Source: G963701675 sp963701675 (GTDB taxonomy: Bacteria; Planctomycetota; Planctomycetia; Gemmatales; Gemmataceae). Taken from it: DNA of 64,000 nucleotides. Position 1 is the stretch's first letter. Each line of letters opens with the position of its first letter. A program made the position numbers and the translations under genes. This document shows, in pieces, positions 16,328 to 25,633 of this stretch. The notes beneath the pieces were generated by a model, which was not told where the DNA came from, did no database searches, and saw only the letters and a list, made by a program, of their open reading frames with translations. Where the stretch lies: the NCBI GenBank assembly GCA_963701675.1, contig OY969623.1, forward strand, positions 3,348,001 through 3,412,000, in the 5' to 3' direction.

Positions 16328-17187
16328 ATGCCCGCGCAAGAGTTGTTTATCAAAGACACGCACCGCGGACTTTGGTACGAAGATGGCAAGCTGGTCAGAA
16401 TCTTGGAAGCGGGCCGATATGTAGTTCCCCGATATGTGGACCTCGGTTTTTATCGCCGACCGAAAGTCGAAGTCATGCTCGTGGACGTGCGTGAGCGGGA
16501 TCTAACAATCAAGGGACAGGAAATCTTGACGGCCGATAAGGTCGCCATCCGCGTTAGCATCATCGTGCAATTTCGGGTGACGGATCCACGGGCGGCACTG
16601 CACGAGGTCGCAAACTACGAAGAACGACTTTACAGCGACGTCCAGTTGGCAGCTCGACGTTCACTGGCTTCCATGAATTTGGAGGACATCCTCACGAATC
16701 GCAACCGTTTGAGTGAGGACATCCTTCGCGATGTCAAGGAATCGGCATCGACTTATGGCGTGGCTATTTTTCGCGCGGATGTAAAGGACTCATCTTTCCC
16801 GGCAACTTGCAGGAAATCATGAATCGCGTGTTGGCTGCGGAGCGTATGAGCGAGGCCCAACTTGTCGAAGCACGGACCAAGGCGGAAGTCCAACGCATCA
16901 ACGCACAAGCTGACGCGGAGACGCAGCGCTTGAACTCCGAAGGTCGCGTCCTTGCTGAACGTTTGGCCGCGGAGAGTGCAGCAGAGGTCCAACGCATCAA
17001 AACCGAAGCCGATATTCGAGCGCTGCGCGATCGCGAGCAGGCCGCTCGTGCTTACACAGAGCATCCTGCGCTTCTTCGCCTGCGCGAATTGGAAACGCTT
17101 CACGAACTGGCGCGCTCGGCGAATGCGAGAATCTACATCGGATTCGACAAATATGCGCGGTTGGAAACTGAGAGAGACGGGATTTAA
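16328..17187 (+). CDS. SPFH/band 7 (slipin-like) protein, frameshifted
   Basis: The first frame (16328-16822) gives the SPFH domain: an N-terminal barrel around RGLWYEDGKLVRILEAGRY, then EILTADKVAIRVSIIVQFRV and LNLEDILTNRN-like stomatin wording. It reaches FRADVKD and then shifts. The second frame resumes with IFPGNLQEIMNRVLAAERM, followed by an Ala/Glu/Arg-rich coiled coil with repeats AEVQRINAQADAETQRLN. Adding one base near 16788 restores a 286-residue protein. GGAGG lies 7 bases before the ATG. SPFH proteins form large membrane-associated rings. No clear N-terminal membrane helix is visible here. Confidence 0.85.
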
Positions 17188-17215
17188 TCTCTTACCTACG
17201 CCATCAAAACAATTC

Positions 17216-18730
17216 ATGCATACCCAACTCTGCCCGGCCCAAGAGCGGGCTTTTGACCAGATCAAACAGGTCTTGCCGCTATTTTCCATAGTCGGCGTCA
17301 GTGGCCAATCCGGCGCTGGCAAATCGACGATCCTGCATACCCTTCACCAGCAAACCGGCGGTGAATGGATTTCAATGGGTGAACTTCTTCGGGCATTCCG
17401 AACTCGACATCCGTTGGCCATGGAAGAAACCCTCCATGAGATGATCGAATCTGCCCTGAAGTCCAACGACCACGTCTACCTTGACGATTTTTCGTTGTTC
17501 ACGATGGTCGTCCAAGCCGGGTGCGGTGCTTATCCACGCAGCAACTTGATCGAAGCTGCCATTCAAAGCATCACGCGCCTGGTCGAAGCAGAAAAGAAGA
17601 AGTTGATTGTCGGCTCGGTCTACATCCCGCACAGCCTACAGTCAAAGGGCTATGTCGTTACCATTCCACCGTTTCAGCAAGAAGACTACGCATTTTTCTG
17701 CCGCACGTACCTTGGCCAATCCCAAGCCGATCGGCTCGACTATCGGAAGATCCACCGCTACGCTCGCAATCTGGCGGCGTACGACCTGAAGGCCGTCGGC
17801 ATTCTTCTTCGCAATGAGCCGAACCTGACCACCGACCGATACGTGGACGCGCTCCGATCCTTCGGTCTGACCAGCAACGTCCAATTGGGCAAGGTTCAAC
17901 AAGTAACTCTCGCGGACCTTAAGGGCGTTGACGACGTGATCAAGAGCCTTGAAGCGAATGTCGTTGTTCCATTGGAACAGATCGAACTGGCCGAAGAATT
18001 GCAACTCAAGCCCAAACGCGGCGTATTGCTGGTCGGGCCGCCGGGAACCGGAAAGACAACCGTGGGCCGCGCTTTGGCCCATCGTCTCAAGAGCAAGTTC
18101 TTCCTGATTGACGGCACGTACATTTCGGGGACGGCCCAATTCTACAGCCGTATCCACGAGGTCTTTCAAGAGGCGAAGCACAACGCCCCGGCCATTATTT
18201 TCCTGGATGACAGCGACGCAATCTTCGAAAGCGGAGAGGAGCTCGGGTTATACCGCTACTTGTTGACCATGCTCGACGGCTTGGAGAGCGAAAGTGCCGC
18301 ACAAGTCTGCATAATAATGACAGCCATGGATGTGGGACATTTGCCACCGGCACTAATCCGTTCGGGGCGAATCGAGCTATGGTTGGAAATGCGCCTGCCG
18401 GATGAGGCGGCTCGAACGGCCATCCTGGAACAAATCGTTGCACCGCTGAAACCTCCATTCAACGCCATCGAAATTCCGAAGCTCGTTGACGCAACGGCTG
18501 GGTTCACGGGCGCCGACCTAAAGAGACTCCTGGATGACGGCAAGAATTTGTATGCTTTTGATCGTGCCAGCAAGAAACTCATCAGGCCGGTGACCGATTA
18601 TTTCCTCACCGCTGTTGAAACGGTGCGAGAGAACAAGAACAAGTATGCGCAGGCGGACGCGCGAGCGCGACAGCAACGGCCTTCTCGCCCGGTGTTCTAC
18701 GATCAACCTGACATGCCGCCGATAGACTGA
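17216..18730 (+). CDS. AAA+ ATPase with two nucleotide-binding motifs, partner of the SPFH protein
   Basis: A 504-residue protein starting 28 bases after the SPFH gene. The N-terminal half has a first P-loop (VGVSGQSGAGKST) followed by FxLDDFSLFTM-like and VGSVYIPHSL segments. The C-terminal half is a classic AAA domain: GVLLVGPPGTGKTTVGRAL, Walker B IIFLDDSDAIFE, a sensor-1 region IIMTAMDVGHLPP, an arginine-rich RSGRIELWLEMRLPD, and a helical lid ATAGFTGADLKRLLDDGKNL. The lid wording resembles FtsH/CDC48 relatives, but no protease domain follows. The frame is open upstream to 16952, but that part is the SPFH gene in another frame. Confidence 0.85.
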   Translation: MHTQLCPAQERAFDQIKQVLPLFSIVGVSGQSGAGKSTILHTLHQQTGGEWISMGELLRAFRTRHPLAMEETLHEMIESALKSNDHVYLDDFSLFTMVVQAGCGAYPRSNLIEAAIQSITRLVEAEKKKLIVGSVYIPHSLQSKGYVVTIPPFQQEDYAFFCRTYLGQSQADRLDYRKIHRYARNLAAYDLKAVGILLRNEPNLTTDRYVDALRSFGLTSNVQLGKVQQVTLADLKGVDDVIKSLEANVVVPLEQIELAEELQLKPKRGVLLVGPPGTGKTTVGRALAHRLKSKFFLIDGTYISGTAQFYSRIHEVFQEAKHNAPAIIFLDDSDAIFESGEELGLYRYLLTMLDGLESESAAQVCIIMTAMDVGHLPPALIRSGRIELWLEMRLPDEAARTAILEQIVAPLKPPFNAIEIPKLVDATAGFTGADLKRLLDDGKNLYAFDRASKKLIRPVTDYFLTAVETVRENKNKYAQADARARQQRPSRPVFYDQPDMPPID

Positions 18731-18821
18731 AAGTAAGGCCGGACAGTGCATTGCCAAAGGCGAAGCCTTTTCTCTCCAAGAAATTTGAGCCTATCGCCGA
18801 GGCAAACGCGCTGAAGGCACA

Positions 18822-19088
18822 TCAGCCTTCCTTCTTCTCCGTAATAACCGGGTGAAGCCGCGCCTGCTCGGCGTTGAGGACGACGTAATGCTGCCACTGG
18901 GGCGGCACGGACGTTTCGTGGAAGATGGCCTCGACGGGGCACTCCGGGACGCAGGCCTCGCAGTCGATGCACTCTAGCGGGTCGATGTAGAGCATCTGCT
19001 CCCCTTCGTGGAAGCAGTCCATCGGGCAGACGGTGACACAGTCGGTGTACTTGCAGCCAACGCACGGTTCGGTAACTACGTACGCCAT
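18822..19088 (-). CDS. fdxA: Seven-iron ferredoxin
   Basis: An 88-residue electron carrier. The cysteine layout is CVGCKYTDCVTVC near residue 9, then CIDCEACVPECP near 40. This is the [3Fe-4S]/[4Fe-4S] pattern (C-x2-C-x4-C-x3-C plus C-x2-C-x2-C-x3-C-P) of Azotobacter ferredoxin I and FdxA. The C-terminal tail is rich in aromatic residues, PPQWQHYVV. It stands alone, divergent from the sigma-kinase gene, with no redox partner nearby. Confidence 0.93.
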   Translation of the reverse strand: MAYVVTEPCVGCKYTDCVTVCPMDCFHEGEQMLYIDPLECIDCEACVPECPVEAIFHETSVPPQWQHYVVLNAEQARLHPVITEKKEG

Positions 19089-19215
19089 GGTTCTTCTCCT
19101 CAGGTAAGCACGGGATGATCTTCCAGGCCGTAGTGGCCCGCGTCCTCCCCTTGCACATGCCCACGGCGCCCGTCAAATGGACACGCGAGTGTAGAAATTG
19201 CGGTAAAATTCCTGC

Positions 19216-20520
19216 ATGACCGACACTCCGTCCGCGGAACTCCTCGAACGGTACCACGGCTGCCATGATGAGAAAGCGGCCGAGGAACTGTTTCGCCGCT
19301 ACTCCGGACGGCTTACGGCGCTGGCCCGGAGCCGTTTGTCACGCGCTTTGGCGGCCCGCGTGGACCCGGAGGATGTGGTTCAATCGGCTTACCGCAGCTT
19401 TTTCCTGCTCGCCGGCGACCAGGAAGTCCTCCTTCGCGAGAGCGGCGATCTGTGGCGACTGTTGGTTCGCATTACGCTGCGCAAGGTGTATCGCAGCGCC
19501 CGCCGGCACCGCGCCGACTGCCGCAGCATCGAGCGTGAGCGCCCTTGGGCCGAGGAGGCGGAGGCTGCCGCACTTGGCCGGGAACCGACGCCCGCGGAGG
19601 CCGCTGGCTTAGTCGATGAGTTGCGCGGCGTGTTGGAGCCGCTGGACTCGATTCAGCGGCGCATGATTGAGATGCGGCTACAAGGGCACGATGTCGATGC
19701 GATCGCGACCGAGGTGGGCCGCTCGCCTCGTACGGTTCGCCGCACACTTGCGGGACTTGGCGCGGAGTTAGAGCGACGCTTGAGCGATGCCCCGCGGCCC
19801 ATCGAAGCGGGGCTGCTCGACTATGGCGACGTGGTTCTTCATCGGCAGTTGGGCCAGGGCGGCATGGGTAAGGTCTACCGCGCGACCTGGCGCGGGTGCG
19901 ACGTGCCGATGGCCGTCAAGCTCCTCCGCAAGCCGCTCCGCGGACACGAGACGGCCGCTGCTCGTTTCCGTGAGGAGGCCGCCTTATTGTCCCGGCTGCG
20001 GCACCCCGGCATCGTCGCCGTCCACGGAATCGGTCTGTTGCCGGATGGCGGACACTTCCTGGTTATGGACCTCATCGAAGGCAGCGACCTCGCCCGGCAG
20101 TCATGCCCCAGCGTCGTGGACGTCCTGCGTTGGGTGGCCGAAGCTGCCGACGCCATCGAGTATGCACACAAGGCCGGGATCGTCCATTGCGATCTCAAGC
20201 CGAGCAACCTGCTACTTGGCCGCGACGGCCATGTTGTTGTCAGCGACTTCGGGCTGGCCCGCTCGTTGGCGAGCGGTAACGCCCCGCATGGCGGCACCGC
20301 CGGCTTCATGGCCCCCGAACAGTTAGACCCAGATGGAAGAGTGTCGCCGCGCACGGATGTCTACAGCCTTGGCGCTGTCCTGCATGCACTGCTTCCAGAA
20401 CGATCACCAGAAGTGAATGCGCTCTGTCAACGTTGCCTGGCGCCGAACCCGGAGGCGCGATACGCCTCGGCAGCTGAGCTGGCCTCAGCCCTGCGCGCGC
20501 TGCTGGCTGCACTCCTCTGA
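19216..20520 (+). CDS. ECF-like sigma factor fused to a Ser/Thr protein kinase
   Basis: 434 residues in one frame. Residues 1-190 look like an ECF sigma factor. Region 2 contains ARVDPEDVVQSAYRSFF, and region 4 contains RRMIEMRLQGHDVDAIATEVGRSPRTVRRTL. Residues 200-430 are a Hanks-type kinase: glycine loop LGQGGMGKVYRA, lysine in MAVKLL, DFG in VVSDFGLAR, and GGTAGFMAPEQL. The catalytic loop reads IVHCDLKPSNLL, so the usual HRD arginine is Cys while the Asp is kept. No transmembrane segment is seen. The fusion suggests a sigma factor directly linked to phospho-signalling; that role is an inference. Confidence 0.9.
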   Translation: MTDTPSAELLERYHGCHDEKAAEELFRRYSGRLTALARSRLSRALAARVDPEDVVQSAYRSFFLLAGDQEVLLRESGDLWRLLVRITLRKVYRSARRHRADCRSIERERPWAEEAEAAALGREPTPAEAAGLVDELRGVLEPLDSIQRRMIEMRLQGHDVDAIATEVGRSPRTVRRTLAGLGAELERRLSDAPRPIEAGLLDYGDVVLHRQLGQGGMGKVYRATWRGCDVPMAVKLLRKPLRGHETAAARFREEAALLSRLRHPGIVAVHGIGLLPDGGHFLVMDLIEGSDLARQSCPSVVDVLRWVAEAADAIEYAHKAGIVHCDLKPSNLLLGRDGHVVVSDFGLARSLASGNAPHGGTAGFMAPEQLDPDGRVSPRTDVYSLGAVLHALLPERSPEVNALCQRCLAPNPEARYASAAELASALRALLAALL

Positions 20521-20602
20521 CTCGCCCCAAGGTCTTCATGACCATGTAGTGGTGCCTGCCAAAGGAGTGGGGGCTGATCCCCCGTCGGCTCTCGCCGTTG
20601 CG

Positions 20603-21501
20603 TCAAAACCGGATGCCGACACCTGCGTTGGCAAAGAATCGTGCCGACTGTTCATTCAGTCCCCATCCGAGTCGGACGCCGACTTCAAAATCAGGTGTAA
20701 CCAAGTAGTGAACTCCGGGACTCACGAATTGGATCACTCGGTCGCGTGACTTGTTCTGGGTGAATTCTCCAAAATATTCGACGTGGGTATTCCATTGGTC
20801 GCCCACCGGAATCTTTAACACGACGGAGGGTGCATAAAGGTCGAAACTGTCGCCTTTTTCTCCCTCCGTTCCATAGCGGATTGCGGAGTCCAACTTCCAC
20901 TTGTTGGGCAATTCCCAGCCAAATACGTACGTGGCCAACCAATCGGTGGCGGTTTCCTCACCCGAAGTTGGCGTAAAGCCCGCAACGATCAGCGCGCTTT
21001 CCGGGACCCAGCGCTGTTGCTCGGTGATTCCGGCTTTGAATCCATAGCTGATTTGTGATTCGCGTTCGAGTCGCGAACCAAAAAGGTCTTCACCGCCGAG
21101 CTCGCCCCCTGCGTCCGCAGTCGCGCCTCCAACTTCATAGTTCCAGTTCAAGCGCAATTCCAATCGCTCGGCAACGCCGTAACGAACCAAGAATTCGGGA
21201 AAGCTATGCGTTTCACGTCTATCGCGGTTATCGAGAAACGAGTACGCCGATTCGAGAATCAGTGCCCGCGCCCGGCCGTCTTGGTTGACGGCGTAAATGA
21301 GTCACGATCCGTCTCAATTGCATTTTCAAACGGATTTTCGATTTCCGGCTCTTCGCGCTCGCGCGTTGAGGATGCACCGCTCTCCGTGGTCGGCCGTGGA
21401 CTTGGCGTCGGTCCTCGTTCTCGGACCGAGTCTTGCCCCAAGACTTGCGCGACGCTCACGAAAGCGATCACTACTGCGAAAAGGTGTCGCTGCACTGACA
21501 T
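20603..21501 (-). CDS. Outer-membrane beta-barrel transporter-like protein, frameshifted
   Basis: The N-terminal frame (21501 to about 21262) has a signal peptide (LFAVVIAFVSVAQVLGQ), a Pro/Ser/Glu-rich linker and IETDRDSFTPSTKTAGRG. The other frame then continues LILESAYSFLDNRDRRETHS and FPEFLVRYGVAERLELRLNW, ending in the barrel strand FFANAGVGIRF. Restoring one base at the CCC run near 21264 gives 299 residues. The wording (ETDR-S...P, VRYGVAERLELRL, YLVTPDFEVGVRLGWGLN) fits the Phenol_MetA_deg/transporter family of outer-membrane proteins. A C-terminal Phe agrees with barrel assembly. Confidence 0.78.
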
Positions 21502-21834
21502 TACTTACTCCCAGGTCCAGCGCCCTACGGGCAACGTCAACACCGGACTTCTTCCCTCGTGGAATGGCAAGATGGCTGTGAACGTGTCGTAAACTGATTG
21601 GTTCTCGAAGCGCGCAGCCTGCGATGAGAAGAACGGCCTCGCTAGGCTAATCGACGCGAGCCAGTTCCCCAGTTACCCCAATTACCTGGGTTTCCGCCAA
21701 GTTTACCAAAGCCGAACAAGTGCGCGCTTACTCTAATAATCGGTTCGACACCGATGTTTGCTACAGACGCAAGACGATTCGCCCACGCACCTGGTAAGCA
21801 ACGTTAAGCTCGGCCCGATGGCGACCGCGAAACC
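21502..21834. other. Spacer between transporter and kinase-TPR gene
   Basis: It contains no credible gene. It is the upstream region of the transporter gene on the minus strand and the downstream region of the kinase gene. I saw no strong hairpin or promoter. Confidence 0.4.
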
Positions 21835-24800
21835 TTATTTCGCGGGCGCCAAACTTGCTTCCAGATCAGCGACTAGCTTCTGGAAATCGTCGCGCGAGCG
21901 CAGCGAATCCAGGTCCTTGTCCTTCTGCAATTTGTCCAGGTCCTTGTAGCCCTTAGCAATCGCATCTCTCAACGTCTGCACGGCCCGATCATTGAACGGA
22001 GCGGCGAGATCGCGGCGTTCGGCTTCGGAAAGCTTGGTATCCGCGTTCACAACGGCGGCGCACTTGGCCAGCGCACATACTGAGTCGTAGGCATCGTGAG
22101 GCGGATTCCATCCGAGATTGGAGATCGTCTCGGCAATCTGCAGAGCCGAATCACGGTTTCCGAGGCCGGCAGCGACCTGCGCTTGCAGGCCGCGATGAAG
22201 CCGATATCGAAGGCGGTAGTTCGGACCGTCGGGGTTGGCTTTCATGGCGACGTCGAAGTCGAGCTCGGCGCGCTCAAGCAAAGCCTTCGCCTCGGCAAAC
22301 TCGCACGCGTCTCGGCTTAGTTCCGCCAATGCATGCAGGGCAAGGGCACGCTCGAAGCGATAATGGGACATGCTTGGAGATTCCGCGATCAGCTTGTCGT
22401 TAATTGCCTGGGCTTTTGCCAATGATTCTCGCGCCTCAGTCGGCCTCTGGGCATTTTTCAACGCGTGGCCAAGGTTCCGCTGGCTGACGCTGAGTTCTTG
22501 ACGATAGAGTTGCACGTTGGGAAAGTCGGCGGCGAGATTCTCATGGAGGGCAAGGGCCTCGCGAATTCCTGCCTCGGCTTCGTCGGGTCGATCCTTCTCC
22601 AGCACCAAACTCAAGGCGCCATAACAGTTGGCGAGGACAAAGCGGTATCGAGGGACGGCGGGAAATTCGGTGACGAGTTGCTTCTGGATGGCAATGCAGT
22701 CGCGGTAACATTGCTCGGCTTCCTGCAATCGATCCAGACGCCCAAGAACCAACGCGAGGTTATAGTGCACCAGAGCGAGGTTGGCCCGGCTGGCGGGATT
22801 CTTCGGATCCTCATCGGCGAGCTGCTTGCGGATTTCTAGGGATTCACGGTACGATGCTTCCGCCTCGCGAAGGCGACCCCGGCCGTAGAGGAATACGCCC
22901 AAGTTCACGAGTGTCGAGGCGAGAGTCCCGCGATACTCGGGCGCTTCCGGGTGATCAGTGGTCAGTTGCTTCTGCAGAGCAACGGCGGCCTGGAATGAGG
23001 CTTCAGCCTCCGGAATGCGATCCGTCGATCCCAGGAGAGTGGCAAGAACCACATGGGTGTTCGCAGCTTCGTTGCGGTATTCCGGCACGGCGGGGAAATC
23101 CGCAGCCAATTGGTTCTGAAGGGACAGGCTCTCTCGATACGCGCCCTCCGCGTCTTTCATCTGACCGGTTGCAGCCAATAGTTGCCCGAGACGCTGAAGC
23201 GACATGGCGAGGGAGTTTCGATACTCCGGTTGAGCCGGGAATTCCGAATTCAATTCCCGACGCAAGTCGATGGAGGCACGGTAGGCCGCTTCGGCGTCCG
23301 GAAATCGATTCAATCCGCGTAGTGCACCCGCCAGATTGTAATAAGTAAGAGCCAAATCGTTGCGGTACCGCCATTCTTTGGGAGAGTCGACGACGAGCTT
23401 TTTTAGAATGGCCACGGCGTTCTGATGTTCCGCGATGGCTTCCGTACGCTGTTCCCGGTCGAGGAGAAGATTCCCGATGAGGATGTAACTGCTGGCCAGG
23501 TCTTTGGCGAAGAGAGGATTGGTCGGGGATTCTTCGAACATTCGCTTTCGGATCTCGAGCGCCTTTCGATAGTAGGGCTCGGCGTCCTTGTGCCTTCCCG
23601 TGCGGGCTAAGAGGACGCCGACGTTGTGAAAGCTGCCCGCATATTCACTCTCAAAGCTCGGCTCGGAATAAGATTCTTCGCGTAGCTGCTCGAGGACATC
23701 GACGGCGCGTCGGGCCGCTTCCTCCGCGGCCTGCAAGCGACCGAGCTTGTAATGAAGCTGGAACACTCGCTTATAAGCTCCGGCAATGCCCCAACGGGAC
23801 TCCGCGTTCTCACCGCTTTGTTGGGCAAATTCTTCGTAGGATGCGAGTGCTTTCTCCAGAAATGCCTTTTGGGAAGGGTCTAATTTCTGCTGCCGTGCCA
23901 TCCAATTTTCCATGACCTGCGCAGTCATGTCGTCCAGCGCCTGTCGGGTGCGTTTGCGGGAAGCAGCCTCGGACGCCAGCGCATTCTCCGCCCGCATCCG
24001 CTCGCGGTTTACCGCCAACAGCGCGGCGGCCAAACCGACCATTGCCAGAAGAAGCACTGCCGCCGCTCCCGCGACCGCCTTGTGGCGGCGCACAAATTTC
24101 CGAAACTGGTACAACTTGCTGGGTGGCGCTGCAACGACGGCTTCGCCGTTGAGATATCGGCGAATATCGGACGCAAAACTATTAGCGGTCTCGTAGCGGC
24201 GACGGCGATCTTTTTCCAGCGCCTTCATGACGATCCAGTCGAGCTCGCCGCGCACGATTGCGCTGAGCTTTCGTGGTTCGCTCCGACGAGCGGCGGCTAC
24301 GGCCGGCAACGTGTCTGTCGATTGTGACAGCTTGGTGGAAGGCTTGGGCGGATCCACCTCGATGATCATGCGCTGAATCTCGCTAAACCCGCCCGATCGC
24401 GGCACCACGCTTCCAATAGGAGTGGTCCCGGTGAGTAATTCGTAAAGCACAACACCGAGCGAATACACATCGGTGCGAGTGTCGATGTCGAGATTACCCT
24501 CAGCCTGCTCTGGGCTCATGTATTCGAGCGTGCCGACGAGCTGACGATGCTCGGTAAAATACGTCCGCTCCGTAAGCTTGCTGTTGGTCGCTTTCGCGAT
24601 GCCGAAATCGATCACCTTGGCGTGCGGCTTACCGTCCTGGATCGCAACGAGGATATTGGAGGGTTTGATGTCGCGGTGGATGACGCCTTTGGTATGGGCG
24701 TGCTGCACGGCCTGGCATACTTGGGCGAATAGCTCCAGCCGCTCGTTAATGCTCAGGTTTTGTTTGTCGCAATACGTTACGATCGGATCGCCGTCGCACA

Positions 24801-25335
24801 GCTCCATTACAAAGTAGGGCCGGCCGGTCTCCGTCGCGCCGGCGTCGAAGATCTTCGCGATACTGGGATGATCCATCATCGCCAGGGCCTGTCGCTCAGC
24901 CTCAAAGCGCGCAATCACCTGCTTGGTGTCCATGCCCAACTTGATGATTTTAAGCGCGACTTTCCGCGAGACCGGCGACTGTTGTTCGGCCATGAAGACC
25001 GAGCCGAATCCGCCCTCGCCAATGAGTTGTAGCAACTTGTATGGACCGATACCGCTGCCCGGGCCCTCACCCAGGACCGCGGCGACGACGTGACCGATGT
25101 CATTGGATTGGTGCGGCAAGTCGACCGTGGCGTGAACGGCCGAGTCCTCAGCGGACCCCGCCGTCGGTCGTCCGAGGAACTGTTCGTCTTCGGCCGCGGC
25201 GAGCATCGCCTCGACGCGTTTCTTGAGGGCGACATCGCCACAACACTCACGATCCAGCAACGCATCCCGTTTGTCGGCCGGGACTGCCGTCGCCAAATCG
25301 AAAAGCCGACGAAGACTCTCGTGCCCGCATTCCAT
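21835..25335 (-). CDS. Large Ser/Thr protein kinase with transmembrane segment and TPR repeats
   Basis: 1166 residues. Residues 1-95 form the leader often seen in planctomycete kinases (RRLFDLATAVPADKRDALLD). The kinase domain (about 98-395) has IGEGGFGSVFMAEQ, VALKIIKLG, VIHRDIKPSNIL, KVIDFGIAKA and GTLEYMSPEQAEG. One hydrophobic segment, AAAVLLLAMVGLAAALLAV, follows near 425. The remaining part holds many TPR units of about 44 residues, e.g. AEASYRESLEIRKQLADEDP and AEAAYRASIDLRRELNSEFP. The kinase is therefore cytoplasmic and the TPR part periplasmic, if the single helix spans the membrane. The kinase motifs are complete, unlike the sigma-kinase fusion nearby. Confidence 0.93.
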   Translation of the reverse strand: MECGHESLRRLFDLATAVPADKRDALLDRECCGDVALKKRVEAMLAAAEDEQFLGRPTAGSAEDSAVHATVDLPHQSNDIGHVVAAVLGEGPGSGIGPYKLLQLIGEGGFGSVFMAEQQSPVSRKVALKIIKLGMDTKQVIARFEAERQALAMMDHPSIAKIFDAGATETGRPYFVMELCDGDPIVTYCDKQNLSINERLELFAQVCQAVQHAHTKGVIHRDIKPSNILVAIQDGKPHAKVIDFGIAKATNSKLTERTYFTEHRQLVGTLEYMSPEQAEGNLDIDTRTDVYSLGVVLYELLTGTTPIGSVVPRSGGFSEIQRMIIEVDPPKPSTKLSQSTDTLPAVAAARRSEPRKLSAIVRGELDWIVMKALEKDRRRRYETANSFASDIRRYLNGEAVVAAPPSKLYQFRKFVRRHKAVAGAAAVLLLAMVGLAAALLAVNRERMRAENALASEAASRKRTRQALDDMTAQVMENWMARQQKLDPSQKAFLEKALASYEEFAQQSGENAESRWGIAGAYKRVFQLHYKLGRLQAAEEAARRAVDVLEQLREESYSEPSFESEYAGSFHNVGVLLARTGRHKDAEPYYRKALEIRKRMFEESPTNPLFAKDLASSYILIGNLLLDREQRTEAIAEHQNAVAILKKLVVDSPKEWRYRNDLALTYYNLAGALRGLNRFPDAEAAYRASIDLRRELNSEFPAQPEYRNSLAMSLQRLGQLLAATGQMKDAEGAYRESLSLQNQLAADFPAVPEYRNEAANTHVVLATLLGSTDRIPEAEASFQAAVALQKQLTTDHPEAPEYRGTLASTLVNLGVFLYGRGRLREAEASYRESLEIRKQLADEDPKNPASRANLALVHYNLALVLGRLDRLQEAEQCYRDCIAIQKQLVTEFPAVPRYRFVLANCYGALSLVLEKDRPDEAEAGIREALALHENLAADFPNVQLYRQELSVSQRNLGHALKNAQRPTEARESLAKAQAINDKLIAESPSMSHYRFERALALHALAELSRDACEFAEAKALLERAELDFDVAMKANPDGPNYRLRYRLHRGLQAQVAAGLGNRDSALQIAETISNLGWNPPHDAYDSVCALAKCAAVVNADTKLSEAERRDLAAPFNDRAVQTLRDAIAKGYKDLDKLQKDKDLDSLRSRDDFQKLVADLEASLAPAK

Positions 25336-25633
25336 GATGCCCTCAAGAATTCGTCAGAAACATTGAAGGAGCCACTTTTTCGCGCGCTGCTCGGCGCTTG
25401 ATAGTGTTTGTGAAGGAATCGTGAGTTCTGCCGGCAGCGGATCGCTGAGCATCCTGCATATTGATACGCCTAGGGCACACGGGTGACCACGCCGGTCAGT
25501 GTGGCCGTCCGCTGTCGGCGAACGTTGGCAACCGGACGGAGGGGCCATCCAGGGATACTCCGTTTCCTTGCAGTCAAGAGCGGCCGGGTTATACTGGAGG
25601 CCTCGCTTCCTCGTGTGTTGTTTGGAGACGGTC

